Assembly: GCA_904501895.1 (NCBI GenBank)
Contig: CAJGCX010000068.1
Coordinates: 1-9,239 of the forward strand
DNA from: Clostridiaceae bacterium
Lineage (GTDB): Bacteria; Bacillota; Clostridia; Oscillospirales; Acutalibacteraceae
Length of the DNA: 9,239 bases
Reading direction: 5' to 3'
The notes under the pieces were generated by a model that did no database searches, had not been told where the DNA came from, and worked only from the letters and a program-made list of their open reading frames with translations. Of the stretch, positions 1-6,816 are shown in pieces (the stretch's first letter is position 1; every line of letters starts with the position of its first letter). Position numbers and translations under genes: made by a program.

Positions 1-1550
1 GATTTCATTTCGATAATTTTCGTAGGAACAGAATTAAGCAAATATCTGTCGTGAGAAACCATAATTATTGTGCCCTCAAATTGGCTCAGAGCAAGGTCAA
101 GAGCCTCTTTTGCCTTGTAGTCGAGGTGATTAGTAGGCTCGTCAAGAACAAGCACATTTGAGCGTTCAAAGACGATTATGCAAAGTGCAACCTTTGCACG
201 GTTAGCACCACTCATTTCATGAATTCTCTTGAAAACATCCTCATCCTCAATGAGAAATCGTGCAAGCATACTGCGGATTTCATATTCAGTTTTTGTAGGA
301 AATCTTCTGTGGACAGATTCAATGGCGGTAAGGTTTAAATCAAGATTTGAAAGCTCTTGGTCAAAATATGAAATCTTCACATTTCCACCCCAACGGACAG
401 AGCCTTCACAAGGCATTTTCTTAAGTACAGCCTTTAATAATGATGATTTACCTACACCATTCTTACCAACAAAGGCAACCTTTTCGTTTCTTAAAACCTC
501 AAGATTAAAATTTTCAAAAAGTATTCTTTTGCTGTCACCTTTACCGACACTTACCTTTAATCCCTTACATTCAAGAATGGTTTTATGTGGCTCAATATCA
601 AAAGGGAAGGAGATGTGCAAATCCTTTACCTGTGGATTAGGCTTTGCGGCCAATTCCATTTTCTCAAGTGCCTTAACACGAGAGCCAACACTGTTTATAC
701 TACTTGATTTTGCAAGATTTTTACGGACATAATCACGCAATTCCTCAATTTCACGCTGTTGCTTTTCATATTCCTTTGTGAGTGTTTTGATTCTTTCTTC
801 CTTTTGCTTTAGGAATGAAGAATATCCACCCTTATAACGGACTAACTCACCATTTTCAATTTCGCAAATATCAGATGCAACAGAATTAAGGAAATATCTG
901 TCGTGGGAAACGATAATAACTGCACCCTTATATTCAGTGAGATAATTTTCTAACCAATTAAGCATACCGAAATCAAGATGGTTTGTAGGCTCGTCGAGAA
1001 TAAGAAGATTAGGATTTTCAACAAGTATTTTTGCAAGTGCAAATCTTGTTTTTTCACCACCTGAAAGGACAGATACAGATGTGTTTAAATCAAAATTACC
1101 AAATCCCATACCATTGAGAATTGTGTTGATTCTTACCTCTGCATTATATCCATCAGCAGCATCGTAAATATTAGTCAAATGCTCATATTCATTTGAAAGC
1201 ATATCATATTCAGCACCACTTGTATGTGCCATTTTCTTTGAAATATCTTCAAGCTTTTTTCTTGTATCAAAAACTAACTGCAACGCACTCTCAATTTCCT
1301 TTTTAAGAGAGTTTGATGTGTTGAGGGCTTCATTTTGTTTGAGATAACCAATTCTTAAATCAGGCTTTTTAGCGATTGTACCATCATCGTGCTCAAGATT
1401 ACCTGAAATAATGTTCAGAAGGGTAGTTTTACCAACACCGTTAATTCCTAAAAGACCGATTCTGTCCTTGTCATTAACAGCGAGAGTAATGTTATTAAGT
1501 ACCTTTTTGTCAAGAAAACCTTTGCTGACATTGTTAATAGATATGAGCAT
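1..1550 (-). CDS. ABC-F family ATPase, C-terminal end cut by the window
   Basis: This is a soluble protein with two ATP-binding cassettes and no membrane segments, the layout of ABC-F proteins. These act on the ribosome, either as translation factors (EttA, Uup, YdiF type) or as antibiotic-resistance ribosome-protection proteins. Domain 1 has Walker A GINGVGKT (about 35-42), signature LSGGE (162-166), Walker B LILDEP with D186/E187, and H216. Domain 2 has Walker A GKNGVGKS (362-369), an unusual signature MSGAN (446-450), Walker B with D470/E471, and H500. Both Walker B motifs continue as DEPTNHLD, a hallmark of the family. The inter-domain linker (about 230-320) is charged and carries SRVKALEKME, like YdiF/Uup linkers. 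The frame is open from the ATG to base 3 (516 codons), with no stop, so only a short C-terminal part is missing. AAAGG lies 8 bases before the ATG. It starts 11 bases after the MATE stop, so the two are probably cotranscribed. Housekeeping versus resistance cannot be decided here. Confidence 0.93.
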   Translation of the reverse strand, partial: MLISINNVSKGFLDKKVLNNITLAVNDKDRIGLLGINGVGKTTLLNIISGNLEHDDGTIAKKPDLRIGYLKQNEALNTSNSLKKEIESALQLVFDTRKKLEDISKKMAHTSGAEYDMLSNEYEHLTNIYDAADGYNAEVRINTILNGMGFGNFDLNTSVSVLSGGEKTRFALAKILVENPNLLILDEPTNHLDFGMLNWLENYLTEYKGAVIIVSHDRYFLNSVASDICEIENGELVRYKGGYSSFLKQKEERIKTLTKEYEKQQREIEELRDYVRKNLAKSSSINSVGSRVKALEKMELAAKPNPQVKDLHISFPFDIEPHKTILECKGLKVSVGKGDSKRILFENFNLEVLRNEKVAFVGKNGVGKSSLLKAVLKKMPCEGSVRWGGNVKISYFDQELSNLDLNLTAIESVHRRFPTKTEYEIRSMLARFLIEDEDVFKRIHEMSGANRAKVALCIIVFERSNVLVLDEPTNHLDYKAKEALDLALSQFEGTIIMVSHDRYLLNSVPTKIIEMK

Positions 1551-1561
1551 AATTTTTACCT

Positions 1562-2902
1562 TTATTTAGTAAGATTATTAATTTTTTTCTTCCATATTCC
1601 CGTGAAGTAGAATGTACAGGAAATAGCAGTTGCCACAAGCCAACCGATTGGCCAGGAAATCCAAATTCCACGTTCATTCAAAACAGGAGTTAATGTATAA
1701 CAAAGTATAACACGTAAAAGCAAATCAGTAAATGTTGAAATTAAAAACATTTTCATAACGCCACTGCCACGCAATACTCCGTCGATAATAAGCTTAATTG
1801 TAATAAATAAATAGAATGGTGCAACTGTTTTCAAGAATTCAGCACCTGTTTTAATAATTTCAATTTCTGTGTTTTCAACGAAAATGCTCATCATTGCTTC
1901 AGGCATAAAGAAAAAGAGAACAAACAGGGGAATAGTAAGCGCAAATGAAATGAGATAAAGGTATTTGACACCTGATTTGATTCTTTCAATCTTATTTGCA
2001 CCGATATTCTGTGCTGTATAGCTTGACATACTGTTTCCCAAAGCAGTCATTGATGTAATTGTAAATGTATTGAGCTTTCCTGCAGCAGAAAAACCTGCAA
2101 CAACAATTTCGCCAAAGGAATTTACAATACCCTGAATAAAAATGTTACCAACAGAAACAAAGCTTTGCTGTAAAATGCTTGGAATAGCAACAAACATAAT
2201 TTTCTTTAACATATCAAATGAAAACAACTTTGCTTTTTCACTATGTAGCTTTTGTAATTTTATCATCAGGAAAACAAATGAAAGAATTGAAGCAATTCCC
2301 TGTGCAATAAACGTTGCCCAAGCAACACCTGACACACCAAGAGATGTGAATCTTACAAGAACGTAGTCAAGCACAACGTTAAGAATTGATGAAAAAATCA
2401 GAAAGTACAATGGAGTTTTTGAGTCGCCTAAAGCAGTAAAAATACCGTTACAAACATTATATAAAAATAGAAAAACCAAGCCTGCAGTATAAATGTTAAG
2501 ATAAACTGCAGCACCCTGAAGCAAATTATCAGGAGTGTTAAGCGCTGTGAGAATACTGTTTGAAAAGACGAGACCCAAAACAGTTAAAACAATACTTAAA
2601 ACAGTTAAGGATAGCAGAGAGGTGCTGACACATGTTTTCATCTTGTTATAATTTTTGTTACCGAAAAATTGAGAGATTACAACACAACAACCAATGTTAG
2701 AGCCGTTTGCAATAGCCATATAAATCATTGTAACAGTATAGGAAATTCCGATGGAGGCTAATGTGTCTCCACCTAAAAATTTACCTGCAATAATACTGTC
2801 GGCAATGTTATAAAGTTGTTGAAAGCAAACGCTGATAAGTAACGGAATAGTGAACTTTATTAGCACCTTGCCGGGATTACCCTGTGTCAAATCCTTAACC
2901 AT
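1562..2902 (-). CDS. MATE family efflux transporter
   Basis: A 447-residue integral membrane protein of the multidrug and toxic compound extrusion family, which exports cationic drugs or metabolites using a sodium or proton gradient. The length suits the family, and about 12 hydrophobic segments run through the protein. The N-terminus (KDLTQGNPGKVLIKFTIP, then FQQLYNIADSIIAGKFLG) is the typical first-helix region of the Firmicute DinF/NorM-like branch. Later segments show family features such as LGDSKTPLYFL and GVSGVAWAT. I chose the ATG at 2902 because GGGTGA lies 4 bases upstream and matches the extended anti-Shine-Dalgarno (GGTGATC). A TTG at 2914 would add three residues but would lie inside the terminator T-tract. 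The ABC-F gene follows after 11 bases. The substrate cannot be read from sequence. Confidence 0.93.
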   Translation of the reverse strand: MVKDLTQGNPGKVLIKFTIPLLISVCFQQLYNIADSIIAGKFLGGDTLASIGISYTVTMIYMAIANGSNIGCCVVISQFFGNKNYNKMKTCVSTSLLSLTVLSIVLTVLGLVFSNSILTALNTPDNLLQGAAVYLNIYTAGLVFLFLYNVCNGIFTALGDSKTPLYFLIFSSILNVVLDYVLVRFTSLGVSGVAWATFIAQGIASILSFVFLMIKLQKLHSEKAKLFSFDMLKKIMFVAIPSILQQSFVSVGNIFIQGIVNSFGEIVVAGFSAAGKLNTFTITSMTALGNSMSSYTAQNIGANKIERIKSGVKYLYLISFALTIPLFVLFFFMPEAMMSIFVENTEIEIIKTGAEFLKTVAPFYLFITIKLIIDGVLRGSGVMKMFLISTFTDLLLRVILCYTLTPVLNERGIWISWPIGWLVATAISCTFYFTGIWKKKINNLTK

Positions 2903-2906
2903 ATTG

Positions 2907-2912
2907 TCACCC
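2907..2912 (-). promoter_or_regulatory. Shine-Dalgarno of the MATE gene, abutting a terminator
   Basis: GGGTGA ends 4 bases before the ATG at 2902 and directly follows the T-tract of the upstream terminator. It decides the ATG over the TTG at 2914. The site is unusual in that any transcript that translates this gene must have crossed the terminator or started within it. Confidence 0.6.
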
Positions 2913-2939
2913 AAAAATAAGGGACTGAATTTCAGCCCC
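2913..2939 (-). terminator. Intrinsic terminator ending the transporter operon
   Basis: Read on the minus strand, GGGGCTGA pairs with TCAGTCCC: eight pairs, one of them G-T, around a 3-base loop. TTATTTTT follows at once. It begins 10 bases after the stop of the second permease gene. A GC-rich stem followed by a T-run is the textbook rho-independent form. It is placed to end the xpt-BMP-ABC operon before the MATE gene. Confidence 0.85.
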
Positions 2940-2942
2940 TAA

Positions 2943-2948
2943 ATTATA
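2943..2948 (-). promoter_or_regulatory. Possible -10 box for the MATE/ABC-F pair
   Basis: A perfect TATAAT lies between the permease stop and the terminator stem on the minus strand. The nearest -35-like hexamer, TTGTCA at 2971-2976, is 22 bases away, which is too far for a standard sigma-A promoter. I see no extended -10 TG. If it works, transcription would start near 2936, inside the first arm of the terminator stem, so the new transcript could not form the full hairpin. In AT-rich DNA a chance match is quite possible. Confidence 0.25.
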
Positions 2949-2949
2949 T

Positions 2950-3918
2950 TTATCTGTCCTCTCTGAAATATGACAAACCAAGAGAAGCAGGTGGTTGATT
3001 TTCCTTTTTATTTGTAATGCTTGTAATAATCAAAACAATAATTGTGATTATGTAAGGAAGCATCTTGAGAATTTCTCTTTCTGAAGAAGTAATGTTGCCG
3101 AAAACAAATGCTGCAATATATAAAGCACCAAAAATGTATGAGCCGAAAATTGAAACAGTTGGTTTCCATAATGTGAAAATAACAAGGGCAATAGCAAGCC
3201 AACCAAATGCTTCAATTGTGAATGCTGTTTCCCAGCTACCCTTAACGTAGTCCATAATGTAGAATACGCCACCAAAGCCTGCAATACCACTACCAATTAA
3301 AATTGCAACATACTTATATACTGTAACATTAACACCCATAGCGTCAGCAGTTGCAGCGCTTTCACCGATTGCACGAAGATTAAGTCCAACACGTGTACGG
3401 TTAAATATAAATGTTGTAATTAATGCGATAGCAATTGCAAGGTAAACATAAATTCCGTGACCGAAAAGCACCTTTACAATACCGTCCTTGCCTTCAGCGA
3501 AAGGTAAGCATTGAGCAATGATTTTACCGGCAGTTGAAAAACCACTTCTGTCAACGTAAGAATGCATCAAGAACTGTGTTAATCCATTACCGAAAATTGT
3601 AATTGCAAGACCTGTAATATTCTGATTACAACGGAATGTAATAGTCATTACAGCGTAAATCAAGCCTGTAAGCATAGCAAATAGGAATGCACCGAGCATT
3701 GAAATTAAAACAAGTACAAGCCATGATGCACTATCAGGGGATTGGAGACCCTTTAAATAAAGGCTTACAAAAAGACATCCACCAACAGTACCCGTACACA
3801 TAATTCCTGGAATACCAAGATTTAAGTGACCTGCTTTTTCTGTAATTGTTTCACCAACACAACCGAAAAGAAGAACAGTGCCGATTGCAATAGCACTCAT
3901 TAAGAATGTAATAATCAT
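2950..3918 (-). CDS. BMP-type nucleoside ABC transporter permease, second subunit (NupQ/YufQ-like)
   Basis: A 322-residue membrane protein of the branched-chain/sugar permease superfamily (BPD_transp_2), in the branch paired with BMP-family binding proteins. Family marks are TEKAGHLNLGIPGIM near the N-terminus (about 26-40), CNQNITGLAITIFG (about 97-110), the cytoplasmic coupling loop TRVGLNLRAIGESAATADAM (about 175-194), and the tail PASLGLSYFREDR. It should form the channel as a heterodimer with the preceding permease. AAGGAGG lies 10 bases before the ATG. The start overlaps the stop of the preceding permease by 4 bases (ATGA), indicating translational coupling. It is the last gene before the intrinsic terminator. 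Length and motifs are normal for NupQ homologues. A purine nucleoside substrate is inferred from the family and from xpt upstream. Confidence 0.93.
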   Translation of the reverse strand: MIITFLMSAIAIGTVLLFGCVGETITEKAGHLNLGIPGIMCTGTVGGCLFVSLYLKGLQSPDSASWLVLVLISMLGAFLFAMLTGLIYAVMTITFRCNQNITGLAITIFGNGLTQFLMHSYVDRSGFSTAGKIIAQCLPFAEGKDGIVKVLFGHGIYVYLAIAIALITTFIFNRTRVGLNLRAIGESAATADAMGVNVTVYKYVAILIGSGIAGFGGVFYIMDYVKGSWETAFTIEAFGWLAIALVIFTLWKPTVSIFGSYIFGALYIAAFVFGNITSSEREILKMLPYIITIIVLIITSITNKKENQPPASLGLSYFREDR

Positions 3919-5015
3919 TTCTGGTTATCCTCCTTTTCCTTTTTTCTGAATACAAGCTTGTAGCTGATGAAGAATGAACAAACAATAACGATGAAATAAA
4001 TAACACCAACAACAATGTTTGAAATAGCATCGTTTGTAAACATAAATGTTTTTCTTACGTCCATCATACCCTTAGAAATAAAGCTGATGAAAAAGCTTGT
4101 CAAAGCAATGATAATAGGGTTGAATGCTGCAAGCCATGTAGCCATAATACCTGTAAAGCCCATATTGTTAGCAGAGGCAGTACTTACTGTGTGGTTAATT
4201 GAACCAGCCAAAACGAAGCCTACAAGACCTGCAATAGCACCTGATAAAACCATTGTACGGATAATTACCTTATTAACCTTAATACCTACATATTTTGCAG
4301 TGTTAATACTTTCACCAACAACTGAAATTTCGTATCCGTGCTTTGAATATTTAAGGTATATGTACATTAAGACTGTAATCAAAGTGAACAAGATAATTGG
4401 TAATAAATACTTGTTTCCGATTTCAGGAACATTACCATAAGCAATCGGAGGTAAAACACCTGAACCTGTTTTTACCCAAATTGTAATGCAGAATGAAACA
4501 AGACCTTGTGCAATGTAGTTCATCATAAGTGTGAAAAGTGATTCATTAGTATTGAACTTTGCTCTGAATATTGCTGGGATAACTGCCCATACAGCACCGC
4601 TTAAAACACTTGCAACAAGCATAATCGGAATAAGCACTGAGTCAGCAACTTTGCCACCAAGATAGAACATACATGCAATTGCTGAAAGACATCCCACAAG
4701 GATTTGTCCGTTACCACCAAGGTTCCAGAATTTCATCTTAAATGCAGGAAGCAATGCGATTGATGTACCTAAAAGGAGAGATGTATCCTGTAATAAAAGC
4801 CAAATTTTTCGTTCGCTACCTATAGCACCATTGAAAAGTGATTCAAAGAATTCGCCGATACCCTTATCTGAGAACAAGGTACAGATTACACCACATAAAA
4901 GCAAGCCGAATACAATTGCCACTGCGTATATTATAACGATTTTTGAAATAGAAATATTATCTCGTTTTACAATACGAACAAAAGGTTCTTTTAAATTATT
5001 TGTACTCTTTTTCAT
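3915..5015 (-). CDS. BMP-type nucleoside ABC transporter permease, first subunit (NupP/YufP-like)
   Basis: A 366-residue membrane protein of the BPD_transp_2 superfamily, the first of two permeases in a BMP-type importer. The basic N-terminal tail (1-25) precedes the first helix. Family marks are FKMKFWNLGGNGQILVG (about 92-108, the FNIGxEGQ-like motif), RAKFNTNESLFTLMMNYIA (151-169), and the coupling loop HGYEISVVGESINTAKYVGI (226-245) that should contact the ATPase. After that comes GAIAGLVGFVLAG. GAGGTA lies 5 bases before the ATG, inside the 3' end of the ATPase gene, and the two genes overlap by 4 bases (ATGA). It also overlaps the next permease by 4 bases. ATPase and both permeases are therefore likely made in matched amounts. 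No truncation is seen. The substrate is inferred, not proven. Confidence 0.93.
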   Translation of the reverse strand: MKKSTNNLKEPFVRIVKRDNISISKIVIIYAVAIVFGLLLCGVICTLFSDKGIGEFFESLFNGAIGSERKIWLLLQDTSLLLGTSIALLPAFKMKFWNLGGNGQILVGCLSAIACMFYLGGKVADSVLIPIMLVASVLSGAVWAVIPAIFRAKFNTNESLFTLMMNYIAQGLVSFCITIWVKTGSGVLPPIAYGNVPEIGNKYLLPIILFTLITVLMYIYLKYSKHGYEISVVGESINTAKYVGIKVNKVIIRTMVLSGAIAGLVGFVLAGSINHTVSTASANNMGFTGIMATWLAAFNPIIIALTSFFISFISKGMMDVRKTFMFTNDAISNIVVGVIYFIVIVCSFFISYKLVFRKKEKEDNQK

Positions 5016-6712
5016 TCTGTTACCTCATTTTTATTGGCTTTAACCATTAAAGAACCAATTTCATCTTTCGTAGCAGTTCTTGCATCAACAATACCTGAGA
5101 TTTTGCCACCGCTTAAAACTAATATTCTGTCACTTAAAGCCATCAGAACGTCCAAATCTTCACCAACAAAGATAACTGAAACGCCCTTTTGCTTCTGTTC
5201 ATTCAAAAGATTATAAATCGTGTATGATGAGTTAATATCAAGTCCACGAACAGGATAAGCAGTCATAAGAACAGCAGGGGCAGCTGCAATTTCACGACCA
5301 ACAAGAACCTTTTGAACATTACCGCCTGAAAGCTTTCTTACTGCTGTGTGTGAGTCAGGAGTGTTAACCTCTAATTCACTGATAATTCTGTCAGCAAGGT
5401 CGGATGGATTCTTTCTGTCAAGGAACATTGATTTACCTTTTCTGTAGCTTCGAAGCATCATATTGTCAATAATGTTCATATTTCCAACAAGACCCATACC
5501 AAGTCTGTCTTCAGGGACAAACGACAAACGGATACCAAGCTCACGAATTTCTCTCGGAGACTTATCCTTTAAGTTAACAACCTCATCTTCCTTGAAAATA
5601 ACCTTTTCATCGTCAACGAGCTTTGTAATTTCCTTCTTGGATAACTTACTGAAATCAATATCATTTCCGTTTTCATCCTTAAAGGCATTTTCCCTTGCAA
5701 GCTCCATAACACGCTTATATGTTTTATGGTAGAAGGAAACAGGCTTGTCCTTCTTAGGATGATAATATGTCAATGTGCCTGACTGATAATTGTTAAGACC
5801 TGCAATTGCCTCAAGTAATTCCTTCTGACCACTGCCTGCAATACCTGCAATACCGAGAATTTCACCACTGTATGCGTTGAATGAAATATTGTCAACTACC
5901 TTGTAGCCGTCACCATTAACAACTGTAAGACCATCAACAGCAAGTCTTATCTTGCTGTCAGTAACCTCTGTACGGTTAATATTAAGCTCAATTTTCTTAC
6001 CCACCATCATTTCAGTGAGCTCTTTTTCAGATGTTTCAGATGTATTAACAGTTGCAATATGCTCACCCTTACGAAGTACAGCAACTCTGTCTGAAATTTC
6101 CATAACCTCGTTAAGCTTGTGAGTAATAATGATGATTGACTTACCATCATCTCTCATAGCGTTTAATACCTTGAATAAGCTTCTGATTTCCTGTGGAGTT
6201 AAAACTGCTGTAGGCTCGTCAAGAATAAGAATGTCAGCACCTCTGTATAAAACCTTAAGGATTTCAACAGTCTGCTTTTCTGAAACTGACATTTCATAAA
6301 TTTTCTTGTCAAGATTTATATGGAATCCGTATTTTTTTGCCATATCGTTAATACGGTTTTTTACTTCTTTAAGATTAAATTTTTCGTTTTCAATACCTAA
6401 TGCAACGTTCTGTGCTGCAGAAAAAATATCAATCAACTTAAAATGTTGATGAATCATACCGATTTTATGCTCAAAAGCATCACGAGGTGAGCGAATAACA
6501 ACTTCCTCACCGTTAATTAAAATTTTACCGGAATCAGGATAATAAATACCGGCAACCATATTCATAAGAGTTGTTTTACCACAACCGTTTTCACCGAGAA
6601 CAGAAAGGATTTCACCTTTATAAACATCAAGGCTTACGTTGTTGTTAGCAATAACCTTAGTACCGAATTTTTTTGTAATGTTTTTTAATTGTAAAATAAC
6701 AGTTTTATCCAT
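5012..6712 (-). CDS. Tandem-domain ABC ATPase of a BMP-type nucleoside importer (NupO/YufO-like)
   Basis: This cytoplasmic protein has two fused nucleotide-binding domains and powers the importer. Domain 1 carries Walker A GENGCGKTT (40-48), Q89 in MIHQHFKL, signature MSVSEKQ (141-147), Walker B ILILDEPTAVLTP (161-173) and H198. Domain 2 carries GIAGSGQ (290-296, no Walker lysine), VPEDR (399-403), signature LSGGN (461-465), PVRGLD (487-492) and EDLD (518-521). Asymmetric domains of this kind are typical of the RbsA/YufO group and leave one canonical ATP site. At 566 residues it is longer than the usual ~510. The surplus is a lysine- and glutamate-rich stretch of about 60 residues (roughly 317-378) between Walker A2 and VPEDR. 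The frame is intact through it. AAGGAG lies 5 bases before the ATG. It overlaps the first permease by 4 bases. A sugar importer is the main alternative, but the BMP neighbour argues for nucleosides. Confidence 0.92.
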   Translation of the reverse strand: MDKTVILQLKNITKKFGTKVIANNNVSLDVYKGEILSVLGENGCGKTTLMNMVAGIYYPDSGKILINGEEVVIRSPRDAFEHKIGMIHQHFKLIDIFSAAQNVALGIENEKFNLKEVKNRINDMAKKYGFHINLDKKIYEMSVSEKQTVEILKVLYRGADILILDEPTAVLTPQEIRSLFKVLNAMRDDGKSIIIITHKLNEVMEISDRVAVLRKGEHIATVNTSETSEKELTEMMVGKKIELNINRTEVTDSKIRLAVDGLTVVNGDGYKVVDNISFNAYSGEILGIAGIAGSGQKELLEAIAGLNNYQSGTLTYYHPKKDKPVSFYHKTYKRVMELARENAFKDENGNDIDFSKLSKKEITKLVDDEKVIFKEDEVVNLKDKSPREIRELGIRLSFVPEDRLGMGLVGNMNIIDNMMLRSYRKGKSMFLDRKNPSDLADRIISELEVNTPDSHTAVRKLSGGNVQKVLVGREIAAAPAVLMTAYPVRGLDINSSYTIYNLLNEQKQKGVSVIFVGEDLDVLMALSDRILVLSGGKISGIVDARTATKDEIGSLMVKANKNEVTE

Positions 6713-6758
6713 AGAAACTCCTTAAATAACAAAGGATTTATTTGCCTTAATCAACCGA

Positions 6759-6786
6759 GAAAGGCGAAGTAATAGCTCCGCCTTTC
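6759..6786 (-). promoter_or_regulatory. Intercistronic stem-loop between binding-protein and ATPase genes
   Basis: On the minus strand GAAAGGCGGAG pairs with CTTCGCCTTTC: eleven pairs including one G-T, with a 6-base loop. It lies 30 bases after the binding-protein stop, within a 104-base gap. No T-run follows (the next bases are TCGGTTGATT), so it is not a standard intrinsic terminator. Hairpins in this position often protect the upstream mRNA from 3' exonucleases or partly stop transcription, so that the binding protein is made in excess over the membrane parts. That role is inferred here. Confidence 0.6.
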
Positions 6787-6816
6787 CCTAATATTAAATC
6801 AGAATAATATTTTAAA

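Noticed and set aside
229..732. Open frame of 167 codons on the plus strand
   Set aside because: It lies opposite the ABC-F coding frame, which is open throughout with all motifs in place. The plus frame has a low-complexity, Ser- and Phe-rich product and no ribosome-binding site. It is a shadow.
2912..2914. TTG start for the MATE gene
   Set aside because: It would lie in the terminator T-tract, have no Shine-Dalgarno and include the ribosome-binding site of the ATG at 2902.
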